The translations under genes and the position numbers were made by a program. 64,000 bases of DNA from G963676205 sp964342525 (GTDB taxonomy: Bacteria > Campylobacterota > Campylobacteria > Campylobacterales > Arcobacteraceae): contig CAYFGQ010000012.1 in the NCBI GenBank assembly GCA_964342525.1, positions 5,812-69,811 of the forward strand, written 5' to 3'. The notes under the pieces are model-generated. The model made no database searches, had not been told where the DNA came from, and worked only from the letters and a program-made list of their open reading frames with translations. Position 1 is the first letter of the stretch. Each line of letters begins with the position of its first letter. This document shows positions 44,801 through 54,287 of this stretch, in pieces.

Positions 44801-47800
44801 TATTTATTGTGGGAGTAGTATCATTTGTAATATTATTACCACTTGTACCACTATCACTTGAACTATCTAAAGATAAAGAGATAGTTGTATCTCCATAAGT
44901 ATCAATTTGAAGCTCTAGAGTATCTGAACTAAGTGTATTTTTAGCACTATCTGTTGATATTGCATGTAAAGTATAATTTCCATCATTTAAATTTCTTAAA
45001 ATAACACTATAGGTCCCATCACTATCAACTAAACCTTTCCCTAAAATAGTTCCATTTGCTTCAACTATATCTATTTTTTTCCCTAATTGAGTAATACCTG
45101 TTATTGTGATGTTTACATCTTTAGTGATATTATCACTATCACTACTACCAGTATCACTGCTAGTACTTAGATTTATCGTAGGCTTAGAACTATTTGTATC
45201 AATTATAATATTCTTATAACTATAACTTAAAATATTCCCCGCTAAATCTGTTCCTTCATTTCCTGTTTCTACAAAATAAGTTCCATTACTTAAAGTTGAA
45301 GTAGTAGCTGTAAAATTACCATCTTTTAAGCTTGTAACAAGTGTTTCTAAAGTGTTATTATTATCATCTTTTAAAGTTAAAGTAGTATTTCTATCTGTAA
45401 AAATATCTGGACTACTATCTGCTGTCATATACACTAAAGATTTCTCAAGCATTGTTGCAAATTCTTGAAGTTGTGCTTTTGAATAATATGTTCCATCTGC
45501 ACCACCCAATAAAATATAAAATACAAAAGAACCTTCATCTATATTACTCAATTCTAAAGAGTAAGTCCCCGTATAAGAAGAATACCCTGAAAATGTACTA
45601 TTTTTAGAGTTTGTTATAACTATATGATTTGCACTAGGGTCTTGTGATGCTTCATATTTTTGGTGATAATATATTTTAAAACCACTAATACTACTATTTA
45701 ACTCTCCATATCCTCCATCATTAGCATATGTTCTCCCAGAAATTTTAAATTTATTAGCATTTATATCTTCAATTAAGAGAATATTCGCAGATTCATTTGT
45801 CCTAACTGTATATTTACCCCATTGAGCTACTTCTTGGGTAGAACTATTTGTATTATTCCAAATATATTTTAAAGAATCATCTATATATAAATAATTACCA
45901 TATGATAAATAAAGTCTATTAGTAGAAGTAGGATCTCCATATGTCCAACGACTACTACTTAGATAAGCATAATCAAATATATATCTATTTGATAATTCTA
46001 AACTCTCAGCTAAAATATAATCTAAGCTATCTATTAACGCTATTTTTGAACCATTTAAATCAATACTATATTTATCTTCCCCTTTTGTATCAATCTGTAG
46101 GATTAATGGACTTGATGAAATATTGTTTTCAGCACTATCTACAGTATTTACAAAATAAGTATAATTACCATCAGCTAAAGTGGCAATATCAATATATGCA
46201 TAACCAGAAGAGTTTAAATTACCACTAGCTATGGAAGTATTTGTCTCATTATTTTCAGTTCTATAAAGAGTATAAGAGGTATATCCATTATTATATCTCT
46301 CCCCTATAATTCTAAGCTGTGGAGTAGTATCATTTGTGATATTATCACTGCTAGATTCCCCACTATCAGTAGTATATAAACTAAGAGTAGGAACCACAAT
46401 ACTTGTATCAATCTCTAAGTAGATATAACTAAGTCCTAAGGAGTTACCTGCTGTGTCTGTACCACTTTGTCCCGTCTCAATCTTATAATTAATCCCATTT
46501 GTTAATGTATCTAGAGTTACACTATATCTTGCATCACTTACTTTACTTACATTATGTTCTTGAACTAAACTTGAACCATTATATACCCTTACAGTTTGAT
46601 TTTTATCCAATATAACTGTTGGAGTAGTATCATTTGTGATTTTATTTGAACTTGAATATCCTTTATCACTATCCACTTCTATGGAGATAGTTGCAGTTTC
46701 AACACCTACAGTATCTACTGTAATATTTAGATCACTTGACCTTGCTGTATTTCCTGCTTTATCCGTTGAGCTTGCATAAATGGTATGGTTACCATCTGAC
46801 AACTCCCCATTAAGGGTTATATAACTATAAATATAATTATAATCTAAGGATACTATTCCCTCAATAATATAAAGATCAGACTCAGACTCTTTAGAATATG
46901 ATAATCTATAATCATTAGTAATTTTATCAGAGATTGAAGTACCACTATCATTATATAAAGATAAAGTAGGTGTCATTGCCACAGTATCAATTGTAAATCT
47001 TAAATAACTTACATTTAAAGGGTTACCAGCTAAATCTTCATTCTTATCAAAATCACCACTAAAAATAACATATTCACCATCACTAGAAATGGCATTTAAA
47101 GTAACTGTATAATTATTTAAATAACTAGCATATATACTCTGTATTACTTCCTCATTACCAATAGGTTTTACTTTTAAAGTTACATTTTGGTCTGCAGTAA
47201 ATGTTGGGGTAGTATCATTTGTATAGTTATCACTATTTGATGAGCCGCTATCACTACCTGCTACCATATCTATCACTGTTACTGGTGCACCTACGGTATC
47301 AATCTCTATCATTAAGGTATCAGATGTGGCACTATTACCTGCTATGTCTGTAGCTGTTACAGATAAAGAGTGATTTCCATCACCTAATTTAGCTAAAGTA
47401 TTATAAACATCTCCACTTGAATCTGCACTATTATCATTTAAACTTAAAATAGTACTTCCATCTTTTATAACTATTGTTGAACCTACTTCACTATTTGTAT
47501 AAATATATGGAGTAGAATCATTTGTGATATTATCAGTATTTGAACTTCCACTATCACTATTAGAATGAAGATTAATAGTAGGTTTTGCAATAGTAGAATC
47601 GATTGTGAAATTTAAAAGATTAAAACCTGTAGCATTTCCTAAAGAGTCCACTCCCACAACGCTATACTCCCCATCACTTAAAGTATTTAGAGTAACCGTA
47701 TAATTGTTTGATGCAGTCATATTTATCTCTTGTACTGTTGAAGCAGTTGAACTTACTCTTACAAGAAGAGTTGCATTTTCATCTGCACTTAGTGTTGGTG

Positions 47801-50800
47801 TAGTATCATTTGTGATATTGTCACTGTTTGAACTTCCACTATCACTACTATCCATAAGATCAACACTAACCGTTGAAATACCTGCAACATCACTTATTAG
47901 TGCTATGTTTTGTTGCTCAACTATCTTTGTGCTATTTACAAGTACTGAGAGATACTTTGTGGTATATTTATCTTTTGAGTATTCAAAAGTATAGTTACCA
48001 TTTAAAAGATTTAAATTATATTTCCCATCACTTCCAGTTTTTGTAGTGGTTTTTATAGTTCCTGTTTGATTATTATATCCAGCCCTAATTTTTACATTTG
48101 CTTCAGATATAGCTAAAGAATTATCTTTTGTATTTACAAGATATCCACTTACTGATTTTTCATTTGTATCACTTGTATCTACAAATTGTACCTCAGCTAG
48201 AGTTACACTAGATATTGTAGTTTCATTTGTATCAAAAGTTGAAAGATTTACATAAGATATTGATTCCCCTGAATAACTTATATTTAAATCAAAATCTGTA
48301 TATTTTGGTATATTTAAAGTATATGCTCCATTACTATCTGTATTTACAGAATAATCTTGTCCACCATATGTGGCTACTACACTTGCATTTGCCACAAGTG
48401 AGCCTGCTTTATCCCTTACAGTACCTGAAACTGGTATTGTTGTAGAAGCTGCTGCTTCAACACTTGAAGAGGAAGAATATACATTATCTCCATCTCTAAT
48501 TGTTATCATCTCACCTGAGATTGACATATCAACTTTATTTAAAAGTTGATCATAATCAAAACCATAAGGATAAAAGGTATTATAAACATGATTAAAACTT
48601 GTCAAATTATTTTGGAAAAGATAAGATGAAAAATACCCAGCTACACTATTATATGAGTTTGTAAAATATGATGCAAAATTTGTGCCACTATTTGTATAAT
48701 GGGTACTAAAATCTGTAAATAATTGATCCATTTTTATTCCAAGGTTTACCACAAACTTTGAAACTATAAGTGTAGTTATAGGGGTGATATTTGTTACCTC
48801 TTTTGTACCATCATTATAAGAGTATAAGACCTCTCCTGTTGGTAAATAAGCTTTTAGGATAAATGGTCCTACAAAGTTTGAACTAAGTGAAAAACTATAA
48901 TTTCCTGATGAATCTGAAAAACCTTTATAAAGGTTTTTATTTTTATCTTGAAGAACAATTAATGCATTTGCTATTATATTTCCATCATTTACACTACCTT
49001 TGATAGTACCAGTATAAGCACTAGGATCAGGAACATCCCAAATATTATTAAGTTTAATTTGTAAAGCTACAGTATTACTAGTATTTATTCCATCTGATGC
49101 TTGCAGTGTTAAATCAAAGATATTATTTTTATTTTTATCTTGTGGATTTTCATAATCAGGTACAGATTTAAAAGTGATATCACCTGTACTTGAATTGATA
49201 TTAAATAAAGAACTATCATCTCCAGCCATACTATATGTTATAGTTGCGCTACCCTCATCAATATCAGAATCACTACTTTGTACAGTTACTACAACTGTAG
49301 ATGTACTTGTATTTTCATCTATTGTTTTTGCCTCTATAGCTGCAATGATAGGAGCCTCATCATTTAGATGATTTACACTTACTGTAATATTTTGAGCCTC
49401 ACTATCATTTACTCCATCATTCACTTTTACACTAAAAGAATAAGCATTTTGCCTAAGTTCATAATCTGGTGCATTTTTAAAGCTTATTGCTCCACTACTT
49501 GAATTAATATTAAACAATGAAGCATCTGTTCCAAAAATGGAATATGTAAAGGATTGATCATTTTGATTTTGATCTGCATCACTACTTGTAATACTTAAAA
49601 CCGTTCCTAAAAAGTTTTCATTTACGCTAGTGCTATTTGAAGAAGTGATTACTGGTGATATATCATTTAAAGGACTAACTCCTATATTTAAAGTTTTTAT
49701 ACTACTTGTATGAACACCATCACTCACTTTCACACCCACTACATATATATTGTCACTATCACTATCTGTTGGACTTTCATAATCTGGAGCTACCTTAAAA
49801 GATAAGTTACCATCACTTGTAATACTAAACTTAGAAGCATCCACTCCCCCATCAATACTATAAGTAAATACCTGATCATTTTGATCTTTATCATTATCTA
49901 TGCTAGTTACTACAGTTACACTTACATTATTTTCGCTAATATTTATATCAGAAGATGTTACAATAGGTACATTATCATTCACTGGCATAATAGTTACAGA
50001 ATATATCTGTACATTACTTATATTTACACCATCATTTACTGTTATACCCATTTCATAAGTATTATCACCATCACTATCTGTTGGGTTTTCATAATCTGGG
50101 GCAGTTTTAAAACTTATATTACCATCGCTAGTCATATTAAATTTAGAAGCATCATTTCCACCACTAATACTAAAAGTAAATGTTTGATTTTCATCTTCAT
50201 CATTATCAATAACCATCATACCATTTGATACGGAAATCTTATTTTCATAAATAGAAGGGTAAACCATATGCATTGATGGTTTTTCATCATTTAAATGATT
50301 TATTGAAATAGTTATTGTTTGTATCTCACTATAATTCTCCCCATCATATACCCTAGCTGAAATTGAATAAGATTTTTTAAACTCATAATCAGGAGAAGAT
50401 ATAAATCTTATTTCACCACTTGAAGCATCTAAAGTAAAATATGATGCATCAGCTCCAAAAATACTATAAGTAAAAGTTTGAGATTCATCTAAATCAGCAT
50501 CACTTTTTGTTAATGTATGGGCAATCCCTGAAAAGTTTTCATTTACACTAGTAGTGTTTGTTGATGTTATTAAAGGTTTTTCATCATTTAAATGATTGAT
50601 AGAAATAGTAATATTTTGAGATGTACTATAATTCTTTCCATCATAAACCATTGCAGTAATACTATAACTTTGTTTAGTTTCATAATCAGGTGAAGATTTA
50701 AATGTAATAACACCCGTAGATGGGTTTATATTAAAATAACTTTCATCAGTTCCACCTAAAGAATATGTAAAATATTGTACCATACCAGGTTTACTATCAT

Positions 50801-52385
50801 CTGCATCACTATGGCTCATATCCAAAACAGTTCCATTTGCATTTTCATCAAAACTTGCACTTGAAGATGATGTAATCACTGGCGCATTATCATTTGATGG
50901 TGTTACTGATATGGTGAAAGTTTTAACTGAAGAGTTAATTCCATCACTTACATTAATATCTACTAAATATTTATTATCTAGATTTTGATCAATAGGATTA
51001 TCAAAATCTGGTGCATTTTTAAAACTCAAGATATTATTAGAAATACTAAATAGATTTTTATCTACACCACCTACTATAGAGTATGTGAATGTTTGAGCCA
51101 CATCAATATCTGCATCCGTAATTGAAAAAGTACCAACTGTGATATTATTCTCCTCAACAGCAAAAACATCAGATGTAAATATAGGTGTTTCATCATTTAG
51201 AGGATTAATACTTATGGTGATAGTTTTTCTTGAAACATTTGTTGCCGCATCTGTTGCAATTACAGTTATATTATAACTTCTTTTAATTTCATAGTCAGGG
51301 GATTGTTTAAATCTTATCTCACCTGTCTTAGCATTTATATTAAATCTATTTGCATCTACTCCAACTAGTGCAAAAAAAACAGGAGAGTTATCTGTTACAC
51401 CTACTGTTGCTACTACTGTAGTACTTGGTATATTTTCATTTACTGCCGTATCATTTATATTTAATACTGGGGAAATAGTATCTTTAATTACTGTTATATT
51501 TGATTCACTACTATTTCTTTCATTTGTATCTTGTAAAATTGTTGTATAGATATAAGTATTATCTGCTGTAGTAATTGAAATATTTATATCAACATAATTA
51601 TCACTTGAAATAGTTTTATTAATATCTACACTATCAATAAAAACTTTTGCATCTTTTTGTCCAAAAATACTAACTGTTGCATAATTTTTATTGGTATAAT
51701 ATATTTCATTATCCATAATCGGAGGCATTGGAGGTACTGTATTGATTCTAAGATTCTGTTCTCTTCTTAGGGTATCTTCAAAGTGAGCAATTACATGATC
51801 CCTTTCTTTTAAAGTTTTTTTAGCCTCTTGTACAACAATAGTGTTTAGTGTAGTAGTATCAGTATCATCAATATCTGCAATATTTATCTCTTGGGATAAG
51901 TTTTCTAAGGAACTTGTAGTATTTGAATCAATTTCAATACCATTAAAAGGATTACCATCACTATCTAATGATTGTAAAATACGTAACATATTTACAACTT
52001 TAGTGTTATTGGTCTCTGTTTTTTCAACTCCTATTATATCAGTGGGATAAATAGTTTGATTATTCTCTATACTTGAAGGACTAATATTTCCAAGATTCAC
52101 CTTTCCAATACTAAAGCTTATATTAGTCGCATCATTTTTATCAAAGCTAAATTCACCATTTACATTGGTAGTTCCTGTTCTTGTACCTTGGGTATATTTT
52201 ACCCCATAAACTTTAGCATCACTAAAAACACCTGTTTGTATATTTTCACTTGAACCTTGGTTATCAGGTTGATTTGTTCCTGAATCAGAATTATTATTAG
52301 AGGAACTAGATCCTCCTCCTGAACCACATCCTATAATAAAAATAGAGATCAATAATGATATTATTACTCCAACAATTTTATTCAC
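41850..52385 (-). CDS. Giant lipoprotein with cadherin-like, Ig-like and FG-GAP propeller domains
   Basis: About 3511 residues from GTG 52385 (AAGG seven bases upstream; another GTG at 52391 is too close to it). Lipobox FIIGC (Cys20) then a Gly/Ser/Asn linker. Numbered roughly: about nine cadherin-like repeats 300-1110 (SPDYE...YSITV, DADxDxxQTFTYSI); carboxypeptidase-regulatory-like domains near 1120-1180 and 1320-1490; Ig-like repeats 1500-2600 with SDSGSSNSDNITNDTTP; an inserted unique block about 2110-2320; a cadherin-like domain; a seven-blade FG-GAP propeller (about 2693-3047); another cadherin-like domain; a second seven-blade propeller to the end. Likely a calcium-stiffened surface adhesin anchored by lipid. 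No secretion partner gene is adjacent. Confidence 0.85.
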   Translation of the reverse strand: MNKIVGVIISLLISIFIIGCGSGGGSSSSNNNSDSGTNQPDNQGSSENIQTGVFSDAKVYGVKYTQGTRTGTTNVNGEFSFDKNDATNISFSIGKVNLGNISPSSIENNQTIYPTDIIGVEKTETNNTKVVNMLRILQSLDSDGNPFNGIEIDSNTTSSLENLSQEINIADIDDTDTTTLNTIVVQEAKKTLKERDHVIAHFEDTLRREQNLRINTVPPMPPIMDNEIYYTNKNYATVSIFGQKDAKVFIDSVDINKTISSDNYVDINISITTADNTYIYTTILQDTNERNSSESNITVIKDTISPVLNINDTAVNENIPSTTVVATVGVTDNSPVFFALVGVDANRFNINAKTGEIRFKQSPDYEIKRSYNITVIATDAATNVSRKTITISINPLNDETPIFTSDVFAVEENNITVGTFSITDADIDVAQTFTYSIVGGVDKNLFSISNNILSFKNAPDFDNPIDQNLDNKYLVDINVSDGINSSVKTFTISVTPSNDNAPVITSSSSASFDENANGTVLDMSHSDADDSKPGMVQYFTYSLGGTDESYFNINPSTGVITFKSSPDYETKQSYSITAMVYDGKNYSTSQNITISINHLNDEKPLITSTNTTSVNENFSGIAHTLTKSDADLDESQTFTYSIFGADASYFTLDASSGEIRFISSPDYEFKKSYSISARVYDGENYSEIQTITISINHLNDEKPSMHMVYPSIYENKISVSNGMMVIDNDEDENQTFTFSISGGNDASKFNMTSDGNISFKTAPDYENPTDSDGDNTYEMGITVNDGVNISNVQIYSVTIMPVNDNVPIVTSSDINISENNVSVTVVTSIDNDKDQNDQVFTYSIDGGVDASKFSITSDGNLSFKVAPDYESPTDSDSDNIYVVGVKVSDGVHTSSIKTLNIGVSPLNDISPVITSSNSTSVNENFLGTVLSITSSDADQNQNDQSFTYSIFGTDASLFNINSSSGAISFKNAPDYELRQNAYSFSVKVNDGVNDSEAQNITVSVNHLNDEAPIIAAIEAKTIDENTSTSTVVVTVQSSDSDIDEGSATITYSMAGDDSSLFNINSSTGDITFKSVPDYENPQDKNKNNIFDLTLQASDGINTSNTVALQIKLNNIWDVPDPSAYTGTIKGSVNDGNIIANALIVLQDKNKNLYKGFSDSSGNYSFSLSSNFVGPFILKAYLPTGEVLYSYNDGTKEVTNITPITTLIVSKFVVNLGIKMDQLFTDFSTHYTNSGTNFASYFTNSYNSVAGYFSSYLFQNNLTSFNHVYNTFYPYGFDYDQLLNKVDMSISGEMITIRDGDNVYSSSSSVEAAASTTIPVSGTVRDKAGSLVANASVVATYGGQDYSVNTDSNGAYTLNIPKYTDFDLNISYSGESISYVNLSTFDTNETTISSVTLAEVQFVDTSDTNEKSVSGYLVNTKDNSLAISEANVKIRAGYNNQTGTIKTTTKTGSDGKYNLNLLNGNYTFEYSKDKYTTKYLSVLVNSTKIVEQQNIALISDVAGISTVSVDLMDSSDSGSSNSDNITNDTTPTLSADENATLLVRVSSTASTVQEINMTASNNYTVTLNTLSDGEYSVVGVDSLGNATGFNLLNFTIDSTIAKPTINLHSNSDSGSSNTDNITNDSTPYIYTNSEVGSTIVIKDGSTILSLNDNSADSSGDVYNTLAKLGDGNHSLSVTATDIAGNSATSDTLMIEIDTVGAPVTVIDMVAGSDSGSSNSDNYTNDTTPTFTADQNVTLKVKPIGNEEVIQSIYASYLNNYTVTLNAISSDGEYVIFSGDFDKNEDLAGNPLNVSYLRFTIDTVAMTPTLSLYNDSGTSISDKITNDYRLSYSKESESDLYIIEGIVSLDYNYIYSYITLNGELSDGNHTIYASSTDKAGNTARSSDLNITVDTVGVETATISIEVDSDKGYSSSNKITNDTTPTVILDKNQTVRVYNGSSLVQEHNVSKVSDARYSVTLDTLTNGINYKIETGQSGTDTAGNSLGLSYIYLEIDTSIVVPTLSLYTTDSGESSSDNITNDTTPQLRIIGERYNNGYTSYTLYRTENNETNTSIASGNLNSSGYAYIDIATLADGNYTYFVNTVDSAENNISSSPLILQIDTKGEDKYSIDLNGSKIALIDSLDYILAESLELSNRYIFDYAYLSSSRWTYGDPTSTNRLYLSYGNYLYIDDSLKYIWNNTNSSTQEVAQWGKYTVRTNESANILLIEDINANKFKISGRTYANDGGYGELNSSISGFKIYYHQKYEASQDPSANHIVITNSKNSTFSGYSSYTGTYSLELSNIDEGSFVFYILLGGADGTYYSKAQLQEFATMLEKSLVYMTADSSPDIFTDRNTTLTLKDDNNNTLETLVTSLKDGNFTATTSTLSNGTYFVETGNEGTDLAGNILSYSYKNIIIDTNSSKPTINLSTSSDTGSSDSDNITKDVNITITGITQLGKKIDIVEANGTILGKGLVDSDGTYSVILRNLNDGNYTLHAISTDSAKNTLSSDTLELQIDTYGDTTISLSLDSSSDSGTSGNNITNDTTPTINTDRYSTIKIKDINGTLVQELNTSNNSVTLSTLSDGFYFVHGGDDAYDIAGNYLSGNKIMIQIDTTAPSFTSPASLENNSTVTSSSLHVYNSATNDASSVTYTLSGTDASSFSIDETTGIITLSDIENSGQTYNLTVTATDASGNSKSQNITVTPQKITPTNTTKFLPSDITTYDYFGKSLATSGDYFVIGKENKGTYLFKKQSNGSVKELAKLSGIDNDYVESVAIDGNYIVVGAVDNDKAYLFKINSDDNITKLTDLSIDNPSTFGNSVAIDGDYIVVGDKKKNESGIAYLFKINSDDNITQNAIISPDDGQYADYFAHSLDISGEYIVVGAHGEDNIGSGAAYVYKINSDTNLTQISKITSSNGYIFALDVAIDNKTIVVGNYGKDEVYVYKIASDDTITQVAKLTAGDPVFDYFFGYTVDISGDYIVVGDYRSYDNSYGYTKNTYNYGAIYLYKIDNEDGITQMKKIHAFDPADEDYFGYSFAIDNGNIIVGAYEKDGLGTNYGAAYLIDIFADKPYILSPQNSVEIKESSSQISYTIPSVVNIDNSDITYSLSGVDSALFTLNNNLIQSINVLNYESPTDNNSDNIYEIIINISDTKNRTNSYDLNISISDEKYLKMAKVKASDADRDDNFGGAIASDGNYTIVGAYQERANGEYRAGSVYLLKKGTDGILKQVDKFTPSNVSASDYFGYSVDISGNYVVVGAYGDDTNGSNSGAAYLLQIDKSTDTLSQVGDKLLGSSNTTYDKSGIDVAIDGDYIVVGAKYDDSSSSDGGAAYLFKRSGSIVSELAKLTGTNIIPNNYFGGSVDISGDYIIIGAESNNVSTSYDSAYLFKRNSDNNISKIKKLTDTSYYNFGHDVAIDGNYFVVTNYKNDRASLFKIVGDNNISKLTDLTDTSGTFGYSVDIDNSKIIIGDGTKYSATIFTINSDTNITKTTSFSSSGDRFGFTVATSGDEIVIGAMYDSETQSSSGAIYQYKLDSN

Positions 52386-52520
52386 TTTCACACCTTTTTT
52401 AGAAAAACTTTTGCTACTATGGTATAGTAAGATTATGTACCAAATGTGAACAAAAAAATAACTTTTTAAAAAGTAAACAAGATGTAATAAACTAGTAGTA
52501 TTTGTGGAACTTTTGGGGAT

Positions 52521-53384
52521 TTATTTAGTAAATGAGATTCCAATTGATTTTTTAAAATAACTTAATGAACTAAATTTTAATTTTTTAGATATCTCACTAA
52601 GAGCATATCCTTGAGCTACCATATCTTTGGCTTTTTCTTGTAAGATTGATTTTTTATACTCTTTAAATGTAAGATTATTTTCACTAAAAATTTTATTTAA
52701 AGTTCTTTTACTAATCCCCAATTCCCTTGAGGCTATTTCTAAAGTTAACTTATTTGAAATATTCATTTTAATAATCTCTTGAATTCTCTCAAAATCACTT
52801 TGTGGTTTTATACAGATTTGCATAAGTTTAAAAAAATACTCTTTTCCCCATGCTTCTATAAGTTCAGTTATTATATTATCATTAGCAATTGAATCAACAA
52901 TATTAAGTATAGGCTTACTTAATTCAGTATTTACCAGATTTCTTTTTATAGTTATATTTTTTGTATTACCACATATTTCATCATAAATTATATTTGAAAA
53001 CTCATACTCTTTTTCTACAATCTCTTTTAAATATTCGGGAGTTGGTATAACAGAAACCGCAAAACATCTTTTTCCTTTAAAAAGAGTACTATAAGTTTTC
53101 CCTTTTGTTAAATAACTACCTGAATAAATATTTGTACCATGTTTTACCACATCAATTTGTTCATCATTATAATAATGTATTACAGAAGGGATATCAATAG
53201 TATATTCACAAATAAAAGTATTTCCTTCATGTTCATAAGAAACTTGAAAATCATTTAATATTTGATTATCCCTTACATTAATTATTATATCATCAAAAAT
53301 AAAACTATAAGAGTACCCTTTTATCACATCTTCTATATATAATTCTGATCTTCTATCATCTTGATAAGTTGTATTAAAGTTCAA
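52521..53384 (-). CDS. AraC-family transcriptional regulator
   Basis: 287 residues. The last 75 form the double HTH (LTLEIASRELGISKRTLNKIFSENNLTFKEYKKSILQEKAKDMVAQGYALSEISKKLKF). The first 200 form an unknown ligand or dimerisation domain. Start is TTG 53384. Same strand as, and 136 bp before, the giant lipoprotein gene, so it may control it; also divergent from the OmpR-type regulator. Confidence 0.82.
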   Translation of the reverse strand: MNFNTTYQDDRRSELYIEDVIKGYSYSFIFDDIIINVRDNQILNDFQVSYEHEGNTFICEYTIDIPSVIHYYNDEQIDVVKHGTNIYSGSYLTKGKTYSTLFKGKRCFAVSVIPTPEYLKEIVEKEYEFSNIIYDEICGNTKNITIKRNLVNTELSKPILNIVDSIANDNIITELIEAWGKEYFFKLMQICIKPQSDFERIQEIIKMNISNKLTLEIASRELGISKRTLNKIFSENNLTFKEYKKSILQEKAKDMVAQGYALSEISKKLKFSSLSYFKKSIGISFTK

Positions 53385-53588
53385 ATCTTCTTGTTTTAAG
53401 AGTCTAATTTTATTGCCCCTAGAAAAATAATATATTAGTATATTAAAAGATATCTTATAAAAACGCGCAAATCCTCTTTATAAATACGCAAATTTTTTTA
53501 AACTAATAATATCATAATTAACAAAATTCTAAAATCTAATAAGAAATAAGCTAAATATCCGTGTAATAAAAGGAGTAATAAAATAAAT

Positions 53589-54269
53589 ATGTTTCATACT
53601 TATAAACTTTTATTTGTTGAAAATAATTTAGAAACAAAAACAAGTATACTAAATTATATAAGAAGCCTTTACAACTTTGAATATTTTGTTGCTTCAAATA
53701 CAGAAGAAGCATGGAATCTTTATCTAAAATACAAACCTGATATTATTATTAGTGATGTAAAAATAGAGCATTTTAATGGTTTAGATTTAATAGAAAAAAT
53801 TAGGGAAGTTGATCGTAAAACTAAAATTATTGTAACATCAGCACATAGTGATAAAAAAACACTTTTAAGAGCAATAAAACTTAATCTCGTTGAGTTTTTA
53901 ATAAAACCAATAAATAGAAAAGAGCTAAGGGATTCTATAAACTATACTTTAGAGTTATTAAAAGATGAAAAAAAGACCCAAAAAGTATATTTTACACAAC
54001 TAGATTATTATGATAAAGATAGTAAAACCCTACACTTTAATGGAGAAACTATCAAACTATCAAAAAAAGAGTTTTCTCTTTTAGATATGTTAAGTGATAA
54101 TTGTAATAATATAACCCAAACCCCAGATATTCTTAACAAAATATGGGAAGATGATACAGCGTCAGAACAATCAGTAAGAACTCTTATTAAAAAACTAAGA
54201 AAAAAATTACCTCAAAGTACTATTGAAAATGTATATGGCGGAGGATACAAACTCAATATAGCTTGTTAA
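53589..54269 (+). CDS. OmpR-family response regulator
   Basis: 226 residues: receiver domain (phospho-acceptor Asp in DIIISDVKIEHFNGLDLIEKI, TSAHSD, FLIKPINR) and a winged-helix output (LHFNGETIKLSKKEFSLLDMLSDN, SVRTLIKKLRKKLP, NVYGGGYKL). No kinase gene is adjacent. GGAG lies 13 bases before ATG 53589, a long spacing, so the start is slightly uncertain. Upstream, ACGCGCAAAT and ATACGCAAAT (53463-53491) repeat in the shared promoter region with the AraC gene; 53385-53588 otherwise holds nothing recognised. Confidence 0.88.
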   Translation: MFHTYKLLFVENNLETKTSILNYIRSLYNFEYFVASNTEEAWNLYLKYKPDIIISDVKIEHFNGLDLIEKIREVDRKTKIIVTSAHSDKKTLLRAIKLNLVEFLIKPINRKELRDSINYTLELLKDEKKTQKVYFTQLDYYDKDSKTLHFNGETIKLSKKEFSLLDMLSDNCNNITQTPDILNKIWEDDTASEQSVRTLIKKLRKKLPQSTIENVYGGGYKLNIAC

Positions 54270-54287
54270 ATATCTAAGAATTTAAGC

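Noticed and set aside
44600..47880. Repeated DNA in the giant gene as a possible CRISPR or satellite array
   Set aside because: The repeats are imperfect, about 250-350 bp apart, and follow the protein's Ig-like domains; spacers are coding.
45941..50228. Several long plus-strand frames opposite the giant lipoprotein gene
   Set aside because: They are antisense shadows of the Ser/Thr/Asp/Asn-rich repeats, low complexity in Tyr/Ile/Leu, with no ribosome binding sites.
53589..54269. This OmpR-type regulator as the TTAACAC-binding protein
   Set aside because: The operator is not found near this gene and the cluster is 46 kb away; only the family-level spacing argument fits.
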